DNA from: Ignavibacteria bacterium
Lineage (GTDB): Bacteria; Bacteroidota; Ignavibacteria; Kapaibacteriales; UBA4661
DNA: 5,097 nucleotides
Assembly: GCA_013298375.1 (NCBI GenBank)
Contig: JAAFHM010000257.1
Span: forward strand, 1,846-6,942
Reading direction: 5' to 3'
The translations under genes and the position numbers were made by a program. Numbering within the stretch: the first letter of the stretch is position 1; each line of letters starts with the position of its first letter. Below are positions 1 to 4,721 of this stretch, piece by piece. The notes under the pieces are model-generated. The model did not search any database and was not told the DNA's origin. It was given only the letters and a program-made list of their open reading frames with translations.

Positions 1-278
1 GCTTTCTTGAGTCCATTGACTTTTTAGAGATTACCAGTGAGATTATTGAAATTACCGAGATTTATGTGGGGCATAAACTGATGCCTCTCAATGCCGCCGG
101 AGACGCTCTGCATTTAGCGATCGCCTCGTTTTATCAATGCCATTTTTTGCTAACGTGGAATTGTAAACACTTGGCAAATGCAAATAAATTTGGACATATT
201 CAACGAATTAACTCTACGCTGGGTTTGTATGTACCCTTACTGATTACACCACTCGAATTATTAGGAGTAGCGCCATGA
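1..278 (+). CDS. PIN-domain (VapC-like) toxin, 3' part only
   Basis: The frame is open from base 3 to the TGA at 276-278, giving 91 residues, so the N-terminus lies outside the window. The residues fit the C-terminal half of a VapC-like PIN domain. There is an acidic helix (GDALHLAIAS, fragment residues 33-42) whose Asp is a usual metal-binding position, then the strand-plus-loop LLTWNCKHLANANKF (49-63), and a final strand ending in TPLELLG. PIN proteins of this kind are usually about 130-145 residues, so roughly 40-55 residues, including the first catalytic Asp, are missing from view. Known for the family: Mg-dependent ribonucleases that cleave tRNA, rRNA or mRNA and are held inactive by a partner antitoxin. 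The gene overlaps the next one by ATGA, so the two are almost surely co-transcribed and translationally coupled. The ribonuclease and toxin role is inferred from family membership. The GTG at 66 is an internal codon, not the start. Confidence 0.85.
   Translation, partial: FLESIDFLEITSEIIEITEIYVGHKLMPLNAAGDALHLAIASFYQCHFLLTWNCKHLANANKFGHIQRINSTLGLYVPLLITPLELLGVAP
263..267 (+). promoter_or_regulatory. Shine-Dalgarno AGGAG for the small downstream gene
   Basis: AGGAG sits 7 bases before the ATG at 275, inside the last codons of the PIN gene. It fixes the start of the downstream gene and suggests that the partner can be translated independently as well as by coupling at the ATGA overlap. Confidence 0.8.
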
Positions 279-466
279 ACACCGACCCAACTCTACAAGA
301 AATATGGGATGCTCGCCAAAAAATATGGGAAGAATGTGGCGGCAATTTTGCTAATCTCTTGGAATATTATCGGCAAGCACAACAAGAGCATTCTCATAAA
401 ATTATTCGCTTTGAGCCTCTGCCAGAGGAATGTGGAGAAGTGTACGATGTGCATTTGAACGAGTGA
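275..466 (+). CDS. small PIN-partner protein, putative antitoxin
   Basis: A 63-residue protein starting in the ATGA overlap with the PIN gene and preceded by AGGAG at 7-base spacing. I do not recognise a named domain. Residues 7-38 look like amphipathic helices: Ile-Trp pairs recur exactly seven residues apart (I10-W11 and I17-W18), followed by NLLEYYRQAQQEH (27-39). A short hydrophobic-basic strand, KIIRFEP (42-48), comes next, and then an acidic tail rich in Glu and Asp. No ribbon-helix-helix, AbrB or HTH DNA-binding motif is visible, so this is not a standard VapB. Small helical genes directly after PIN genes are, to my recollection, frequent in cyanobacteria and related accessory regions. 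By position it is probably the antitoxin that blocks the PIN active site, with the acidic tail or the helix as candidate contact. That role is inference from context only. The 10-base match aaatatggga at 300-309 and 321-330 underlies the repeated Ile-Trp heptad. Confidence 0.75.
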   Translation: MNTDPTLQEIWDARQKIWEECGGNFANLLEYYRQAQQEHSHKIIRFEPLPEECGEVYDVHLNE

Positions 467-565
467 AATGCGCACACGCGGGGGCGAACTGCGTTTGCAC
501 TCCTGTCGGGCGGCAGCTATTCCCTCAGCGTCATTTCCACCATGCCCGCAAAATTTCCTTTATCC

Positions 566-3500
566 TCACGGCAACAACAATAACTGCTTCGCCAGACGTT
601 TTTCCGGTGTCTGCACCACATACAGATACCATCCTGCTTGCAAGCCATTCATATCCAGCGTAATATCATGTTCTCCCGCCGTAAGTTCCCCCATCGGGAC
701 GTGCGCAACCTCATTGCCGAGCAATGTAAAAATACTGACGGTGACATTCGTTTTCACGGGCAGCCCGAAATGCACAACAGTAAACCCATTTGATGTTGGG
801 TTGGGGTAGTTCTGCTCCATGAAATACTGCAACGGCGCACGAGTCGTCGTGAGGCGGATTTCAACATTGCATCGTCCCGTAACCGTCCGTACAAGCGCCT
901 CGCCGCTTCCTTTGAGCGCCAGCGCTTCCTGCCGACAATAACCCTCCAAAACAAGCGTATCAATATAATCACGGACTTCTACGGGCGCAAAACACGTTGT
1001 TACCGTGCGCTCTCCGCCGGGAGGAATCGTGAGGGGAAATTGGTTTGCTGGCATACTAAACCAGATATTATTGCGCGGGGTCAGGCGCTCAAGGCGATAC
1101 GGTTGTATTCCTACATTGCGCAGCGTGATTTCACGGCAATCTTGTGTGGTTATCGGTACGCCGCCCCATTCGCCTGTGCCGCCGCGCTCATTGCGGGAGC
1201 GGACGATTTCGAGTGTGAATCCCTGCACGGTGTCGCGTACAACCGTTCTATTTCCGGCGGAATCCACCACTGCAAGCGCGTAAACGGCATCACGATTGGG
1301 GTTGGTGATGGTGAGAGTCGCGCCGAGATTGTAGGCATTTGCATTCGTTCCTGATTCTATGCGGAGTGTACAATTTATCAATTCACCAATCGGCTCCACG
1401 CGGGCTATCCCGGAAGGAAACGGTTCACCGTCGCGCAAGCGCAGCGTGATAGTGCGGGCGCAGACATCGCGGCTGACTGCCGCCTCAGGCGCCGTGCGGT
1501 CTTGACCAGCTTCCACTCTCAAAGCCGCAATGGTGCGGGTCGCACAGGTAGAAATCAATGCGAGCGTACTGGTGAAAACACCATCTTGCGGGGCATCCAA
1601 GGCGACAATGATGGTGTCGCGTGCTTGCGGGCGTAGTCTGAGCGGCAGTGCGGGCGCTACAATGCGCAATGGTGCTGCATTCGTCGCCTCATTGACAAGG
1701 TTGAAACCAGTAATGGTCTGCGTTGTTGAGCCGTAATTTGCAATCGCAAGGCGGAAGGTGCGGCTTGTTCCTGTGGGCATGGAGAAGCGGCGTTCTTGCG
1801 TTGGCGAAAGAGCATTTTGCCCTTCCAGCGCAATCGTGAAGCCCGGTAAGAAAAAGCGTTGACGGGTGAGAAAGCCGATAGAATCACGTGCTTCCAAGGT
1901 AAATTCGCCATCTTGCAAGGTGTTTTGCAGCCGTGCGCTAAAAGCAACGCTATCGGCAAACGGCGTAAATGGGGCAATATTCACGGTCACATTTTGCGGG
2001 GAAAGCGCACGAACACTGGCGATACGCGAATCCGTGAGCAGCGTGTCATAGACAACGCCGCTCACACTATTACAAGCTGCATTCCACGCCACAACAGGCG
2101 CGTCGCGGTCAGGAGCAATAATTTTCAAGCGCCCGCCGCCGATATAGCCGTAGGAATTCAAAACGCCATAACCATAGACGTAGAGTGCGAAATCACTGTC
2201 ACCACGCGCTGTATGAACGCCGGGACCAAGCCCGAAATTGCCAAAAGAATAACCGGAATTGACAATCGGCGTAAAGCGCGAAGCATCAAGCGGAATGCCG
2301 TCCACCACAAGCGAACTCAGCCCTGTACCGCGATTCGGGGCAATAATCGTGATGAAATGGTCTTCAAATACTCGACCGCGACTGCTGGGGCTGGCAACAC
2401 CGAGATTGGAGGGGTCAAATGCCTCGACGTTGATAAAACGATACGAACGGTCATACTGTTCGATTTGCGGTACAAGCAGCATGAACGGATCGCCGACAAA
2501 CTTTGCGTCCAGCGTACTGGATGTTTTTTTGTATTGCGCCACGAGAATTTGATCGCTTGCCGTAATCCATGCCGCACTTATGAGCGTTGATTCATAGACC
2601 TGCCCCCGACTCAAGGTGGTGAGCGGTTGTCCGTTGATAAAAACTCGCGTATTGTCGTAGGCGGCAATAATCCGAAATAAATCCGAGCCAACGCCGATTT
2701 CATCCCGTGCGCGAAGAAACGGCGTAAGAAAAGCACTTTTGCCCCATGTCTCCAAGCCCGGAAGCTGTTCGACGAGGTGGTCGCGTGTCCAAAGGCTGGG
2801 GCGCAATTCCACCGGAAGCGTTGTGCGCTGGTGTCCGGCAAAGACCGCAATCGGACGCGAAGCAATGACGCGGCTTCCCGACAAGTCCGCCAGACCTCCG
2901 GCAGCGCGTGGGTCGGCTTGCACGAGATAGACTTCACCGGCATTCAGGCGGATGGTTTGTGGAGCGTTTGAGCCGGAAACAAGGGTCGGTGCGGAGGGGA
3001 GAATACGAATGTCCGTATTATTTTGTGTGGCAATGACGGCAAACTGTGACGGCGTGCTGACTTCATCGCGGTTGTTCGGCATAAAGAGAAGTCCTCGTGC
3101 GTCGCTTTTGTATGCCAAAATCATATACTCTGTGCCGAGAGAACTCACGGGAAGCGCCAAAAACGCATCGCTGGTGTAGAGCGCTTGATTCAGCCCGTAA
3201 ACCGTCACCTCGTCGTTTGCCGTAATATGAAACGTCTGCCGAGCAACGCGCTCAGACTGCGCCCCAATAGAATCAAAGCGGTCTCCGGTGTAGTACCCCT
3301 GCAATTCCACATTGGCATAGTGAACGCGGAGGGTGTAGATTTGATTGGGGTTGGGAATGGCGAAGGGAATGGTTGTTTCGGTGCCATTGCGCACACGATA
3401 GCGAATTACGCCGCTTGTCGGCACATCGCAGGTGATGTAGATGTAGAGCGAATCATTCAAAATCGGGGTATTGCGCCCGCCGTCATGCACGTTTGGCAAA

Positions 3501-3640
3501 AATGCGATATAAAATTCCCGCCCACGACTCGTACGATTATTGGGCGCAGTACCACCTTGAGCGGTCAGCTCTGCAATACTCACGTGCAGCAGCAATATTG
3601 TCGTTGCAAAAAAAAGAAAAAAGAAGCGCCAGAGATTCAT
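566..3640 (-). CDS. secreted IgGFc-binding-like protein with T9SS sorting domain
   Basis: A 1024-residue exported protein, read from the ATG at 3640 to the TGA at 566. Residues 1-23 are a signal peptide: a short basic start, a Phe/Leu-rich core, and likely cleavage after VSIA, or after LTA at 27. Residues about 40-505 fit the IgGFc-binding N-terminal family: GREFYIAFLPN (40-50), VYGLNQALYTSDAFLALPVSSLGTEY region (147-172), SQFAVIATQNNT (198-209), AGEVYLVQ (234-241), DHLVEQLPG (287-295), VAQYKK and GDPFMLLVP (367-391), and YGYGVLNSYGYIGGG (489-503). Residues 511-712 and 714-914 are two copies of an Ig-like plus ASH-like module. Residues 937-1024 form a type A T9SS sorting domain (QNYPNPTSNGF, then GLQAGWYLYVV and a basic end), so the protein should cross the outer membrane by T9SS and be released or attached to the surface. 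The role is probably adhesion or extracellular binding; no catalytic motif was seen and the ligand is unknown. No Shine-Dalgarno precedes the ATG, which is common in Bacteroidota. Antisense open frames across it are shadows. Confidence 0.9.
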   Translation of the reverse strand: MNLWRFFFLFFATTILLLHVSIAELTAQGGTAPNNRTSRGREFYIAFLPNVHDGGRNTPILNDSLYIYITCDVPTSGVIRYRVRNGTETTIPFAIPNPNQIYTLRVHYANVELQGYYTGDRFDSIGAQSERVARQTFHITANDEVTVYGLNQALYTSDAFLALPVSSLGTEYMILAYKSDARGLLFMPNNRDEVSTPSQFAVIATQNNTDIRILPSAPTLVSGSNAPQTIRLNAGEVYLVQADPRAAGGLADLSGSRVIASRPIAVFAGHQRTTLPVELRPSLWTRDHLVEQLPGLETWGKSAFLTPFLRARDEIGVGSDLFRIIAAYDNTRVFINGQPLTTLSRGQVYESTLISAAWITASDQILVAQYKKTSSTLDAKFVGDPFMLLVPQIEQYDRSYRFINVEAFDPSNLGVASPSSRGRVFEDHFITIIAPNRGTGLSSLVVDGIPLDASRFTPIVNSGYSFGNFGLGPGVHTARGDSDFALYVYGYGVLNSYGYIGGGRLKIIAPDRDAPVVAWNAACNSVSGVVYDTLLTDSRIASVRALSPQNVTVNIAPFTPFADSVAFSARLQNTLQDGEFTLEARDSIGFLTRQRFFLPGFTIALEGQNALSPTQERRFSMPTGTSRTFRLAIANYGSTTQTITGFNLVNEATNAAPLRIVAPALPLRLRPQARDTIIVALDAPQDGVFTSTLALISTCATRTIAALRVEAGQDRTAPEAAVSRDVCARTITLRLRDGEPFPSGIARVEPIGELINCTLRIESGTNANAYNLGATLTITNPNRDAVYALAVVDSAGNRTVVRDTVQGFTLEIVRSRNERGGTGEWGGVPITTQDCREITLRNVGIQPYRLERLTPRNNIWFSMPANQFPLTIPPGGERTVTTCFAPVEVRDYIDTLVLEGYCRQEALALKGSGEALVRTVTGRCNVEIRLTTTRAPLQYFMEQNYPNPTSNGFTVVHFGLPVKTNVTVSIFTLLGNEVAHVPMGELTAGEHDITLDMNGLQAGWYLYVVQTPEKRLAKQLLLLP
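899..2110 (-). repeat. two tandem copies of an Ig-like + ASH-like module in the secreted protein
   Basis: Protein-level repeat inside the secreted gene. Copy 1 is residues 511-712 (bases 1505-2110) and copy 2 is residues 714-914 (bases 899-1501). Each starts D-R-x-A-P, has a Cys 12 or 13 residues further on (C523, C727), reaches a GFT-I/L-E/A-L strand (600-605, 807-812), and then runs into a segment that resembles ASH/HYDIN domains and ends with a Cys (C699, C902). The distance between the two conserved Cys is 176 residues in copy 1 and 175 in copy 2. The copies have diverged strongly, so the duplication is old. Extra Cys at 757, 835 and 883 occur only in copy 2. Boundaries are by eye. Confidence 0.6.
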
Positions 3641-3667
3641 GGCAGAGGAATTTGGTGAGAAACGTTG

Positions 3668-3707
3668 TCAAATCGCGCCTTGCAGACGTGCGTCCTGCGC
3701 GACTTGA
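3668..3707 (-). promoter_or_regulatory. 5' leader stem-loop of the secreted-protein mRNA
   Basis: On the minus strand, TCAAGTCGCGC pairs with GCGCGATTTGA as an 11-bp helix with one G-U wobble, closing an 18-base loop that could hold a small inner hairpin (GAC/GUC). On the plus strand the wobble position becomes an A-C mismatch, so the helix is continuous only in the minus-strand transcript. It lies 27 bases before the ATG at 3640. If the promoter box at 3719-3726 is used, it begins only a few bases from the mRNA 5' end, which is the position of known 5' stabilising stem-loops. There is no U-tract after it, so it is not a terminator. It could alternatively be a DNA operator. Confidence 0.5.
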
Positions 3708-3718
3708 TTGCTTACGGA

Positions 3719-3745
3719 CAAAGTTACAAAAAAGTATCAAAACAA
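3719..3745 (-). promoter_or_regulatory. candidate Bacteroidota-type promoter for the secreted-protein gene
   Basis: On the minus strand, bases 3726-3719 read TAACTTTG, a full match to the TAnnTTTG -7 box of the Bacteroidota primary sigma factor. A TTG at 3745-3743 could be the -33 element, but the spacer is 16 bases rather than the usual 17-23, so that half is weak. The predicted start is near 3712-3714, giving a leader of about 73 bases. Confidence 0.4.
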
Positions 3746-3748
3746 TGT

Positions 3749-3798
3749 GGGGAATAACTGGTGGCGGCAGTGTTTGGGGGAAGAGTAGGGGGTTTGGG
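3749..3798 (+). other. G-tract block
   Basis: GGGG at 3749-3752, three GG pairs within 3760-3767, GGGGG at 3776-3780, GGGGG at 3788-3792 and GGG at 3796-3798 all lie on the plus strand, just upstream of the candidate minus-strand promoter. Three compact tracts plus one distant tract could form a G-quadruplex with one long loop, or a three-tier one using the GG pairs only partly. The structure is speculative. Confidence 0.25.
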
Positions 3799-3909
3799 CG
3801 ACGGCACGAGATACAAGAGAAATTGAAGACTGCTTGGTGAAAATACACAAAATGCTTTTCAAACACAAGATTTAATGCGGTTTACAAGTCAAGTTAAAAT
3901 TTCATTACA

Positions 3910-3923
3910 AGCGAAATTTCGCT
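3910..3923. promoter_or_regulatory. perfect 14-bp palindrome, candidate operator
   Basis: AGCGAAATTTCGCT is a perfect 14-bp palindrome in the AT-rich part of the divergent region. Its centre is about 44 bases upstream of the candidate -33 element of the TonB-C gene. The symmetry suits a dimeric HTH regulator. The binding protein is unknown. Confidence 0.4.
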
Positions 3924-3944
3924 ATCGGCAAAAATGAGCTAATT

Positions 3945-3972
3945 ATTCATATTCAATTCATTGAAAATTCAT
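3945..3972 (+). repeat. three ATTCAT boxes at 11-bp spacing, candidate regulator site
   Basis: ATTCAT occurs at 3945-3950, 3956-3961 and 3967-3972, exactly 11 bp apart each time, so all three face the same side of the helix. The second overlaps the candidate -33 TTG and the third lies in the promoter spacer. Tandem sites with an 11-bp period are typical of OmpR/PhoB-family response regulators; applying that here is inference. The surrounding DNA is AT-rich, which raises the odds of chance matches. Confidence 0.35.
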
Positions 3973-3991
3973 AAATGAACCGTTATGTTTG
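3961..3991 (+). promoter_or_regulatory. candidate Bacteroidota-type promoter for the TonB-C gene
   Basis: TTG at 3961-3963, then 20 bases, then TATGTTTG at 3984-3991, which fits the TTG-N17-23-TAnnTTTG promoter of Bacteroidota. Transcription would start near 3997, leaving about 38 leader bases before the ATG at 4035. This also argues against the upstream in-frame ATG at 3975, which would lie inside the promoter. Confidence 0.55.
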
Positions 3992-4024
3992 TACTGTAAG
4001 TTTTCACTATTGTTTCACAACCCT

Positions 4025-4029
4025 AGAGG
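4025..4029 (+). promoter_or_regulatory. Shine-Dalgarno AGAGG deciding the TonB-C start
   Basis: AGAGG ends 5 bases before the ATG at 4035 and only 2 bases before the ATG at 4032. The second of the two adjacent ATGs is therefore favoured. The ATG at 3975 has no such site. Confidence 0.55.
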
Positions 4030-4034
4030 TTATG

Positions 4035-4535
4035 ATGAATTACGTTTCTCGCACAACCCGCTCTTTGAAAACAACTGTTTTGGCAACCGCGACAAGTCTT
4101 GTCGTTGCTCTTGGTGCAACTCACCTTGCATCCGCTCAACAAGCAGTAACGCCCGACCAAGCGAATGCCCTTTCAAAAAATCCGTCCGTGATTCAGAATG
4201 TTGAATCATTTGTTAGTGCCGCAGAACTTCTGCAAAACGAAGTCAATTTTACGCCAGCTTCGCTCGACATCAACGCGCTCAAGCGCAATGTCAATTATCC
4301 TGAAGCCGCTTTGAAAAACAACGTGAGTGGACGATTTGAACTCATTGTGTACATCGGCAGCAATGGAAGTGTTAATTCCGTCAATTTTGTTACGGAGCGT
4401 CCTGACGATAGCGCCATGAACGCGCTTATTGCATCAGCTTGTGATGCCGTCAAAAAGAGTCAGTTTACTCCGGCAATGCTCAATAAAAAAGCCATCAGCA
4501 GCGCCGTTCGCATTCCGTTTAATTTCATTTTCTGA
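4035..4535 (+). CDS. exported single-domain TonB-C-terminal-like protein
   Basis: A 166-residue protein. The start at 4035 is chosen because AGAGG is well spaced and because a start at 3975 would lie inside the candidate promoter. Residues 1-34 form a classical signal peptide: a basic start with Arg and Lys, a hydrophobic stretch at about 14-29, and an Ala-Ser-Ala cleavage site at 32-34. After a linker of about 45 residues, residues 79-166 match the TonB C-terminal domain: LKRNVNYPEAALKNNVSGRF region (82-101) with the YPEAA motif, then VYIGSNGSVNSVNFV (105-119), then QFTPAMLNKKAISSAVRIPFNF (143-164). In TonB this domain contacts TonB-dependent outer-membrane receptors. The usual retained inner-membrane anchor and proline-rich spacer are absent, and ExbB/ExbD are not adjacent, so the mature form is probably soluble in the periplasm. 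If the signal peptide is not cleaved it could instead act as an anchor. An adaptor or receptor-binding role is inference. The gene is likely monocistronic, with its own promoter and terminator. Confidence 0.85.
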   Translation: MNYVSRTTRSLKTTVLATATSLVVALGATHLASAQQAVTPDQANALSKNPSVIQNVESFVSAAELLQNEVNFTPASLDINALKRNVNYPEAALKNNVSGRFELIVYIGSNGSVNSVNFVTERPDDSAMNALIASACDAVKKSQFTPAMLNKKAISSAVRIPFNFIF

Positions 4536-4575
4536 AAAATTTCGTTGTGATGTTTATCCAGTAAAAGCCTTCATT

Positions 4576-4595
4576 GGCGCTTCATTTCAAGCGCC
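4576..4595 (+). other. 3' UTR hairpin 1
   Basis: GGCGCTT (4576-4582) pairs perfectly with AAGCGCC (4589-4595) around a 6-base loop, 40 bases after the TonB-C stop codon. No U-tract follows, so it is probably a structural or mRNA-protecting element rather than a terminator. Confidence 0.5.
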
Positions 4596-4619
4596 CGTCA
4601 CATCAAGGCTGTATGAAAA

Positions 4620-4639
4620 TTGCTATGGAAACATAGCAA
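4620..4639 (+). other. 3' UTR hairpin 2 with GAAA tetraloop
   Basis: TTGCTATG (4620-4627) pairs perfectly with CATAGCAA (4632-4639) around GAAA, a GNRA-type tetraloop that is especially stable in RNA. No U-tract follows. It lies between hairpin 1 and the terminator. Confidence 0.55.
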
Positions 4640-4659
4640 ACCTCCTGAACACACAAACT

Positions 4660-4701
4660 CTCCTCATCCGCATTTTAAGGGGCCGATGAGGAGTTTTTTT
4701 T
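4660..4701 (+). terminator. intrinsic terminator of the TonB-C gene
   Basis: CTCCTCATC (4660-4668) pairs with GATGAGGAG (4685-4693) as a perfect 9-bp stem around a 16-base loop, followed directly by eight T (4694-4701). This is a standard Rho-independent terminator on the plus strand, 124 bases after the stop at 4535. Read from the minus strand, the same stem is followed only by a weak T-rich tail, so it may also slow transcripts from the convergent lipoprotein gene, but less efficiently. Confidence 0.85.
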
Positions 4702-4721
4702 GCCCTGTAATGAGTTTTCTG

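Larger units (their letters stand above)
3641..4034. other. divergent non-coding regulatory region
   Basis: About 394 bases separate the divergently transcribed secreted-protein gene and the TonB-C gene. Open frames here are shadows without a Shine-Dalgarno or a protein-like composition. The region turns AT-rich from about 3841 and G-rich at 3749-3798. It contains one TAnnTTTG box facing each gene, a stem-loop beside the minus-strand start, a 14-bp palindrome and phased direct repeats; each is listed separately. Confidence 0.75.

Noticed and set aside
467..565. Possible terminator between the convergent genes, based on GCGAAC (484-489) pairing with GTTTGC (493-498)
   Set aside because: A stem of only 6 bp with a wobble and a 3-base loop, with no T-run on either strand. 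No convincing intrinsic terminator was found in this gap.
1859..2590. 243-codon open frame on the plus strand inside the secreted-protein gene
   Set aside because: It lies antisense to a gene with clear domains, has low-complexity Arg/Thr/Asn-rich composition and no Shine-Dalgarno, and is a by-product of the GC-rich codon use opposite.
3185..3658. 157-codon plus-strand frame covering the start of the secreted gene
   Set aside because: It is antisense to the signal peptide and IgGFc-like region, and its Lys-rich end is only the complement of the T-rich signal codons.
3537..3866. 109-codon minus-strand frame extending into the divergent region
   Set aside because: It overlaps the signal peptide of the secreted gene in another frame, has no ribosome site and an unnatural composition, and would cross the candidate promoter.
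3953..3979. Short inverted repeats TCAAT-TC-ATTGA (3953-3964) and TTCAT-AA-ATGAA (3968-3979) at the TonB-C promoter
   Set aside because: Real but only 5-bp arms in AT-rich DNA, and they share bases with the phased ATTCAT boxes, so they are not treated as separate sites.
3975..4034. Upstream in-frame start giving the TonB-C protein 20 more residues
   Set aside because: It would put two Cys and aromatic residues before a normal signal peptide, has no Shine-Dalgarno, and lies inside the TTG-N20-TATGTTTG promoter candidate.
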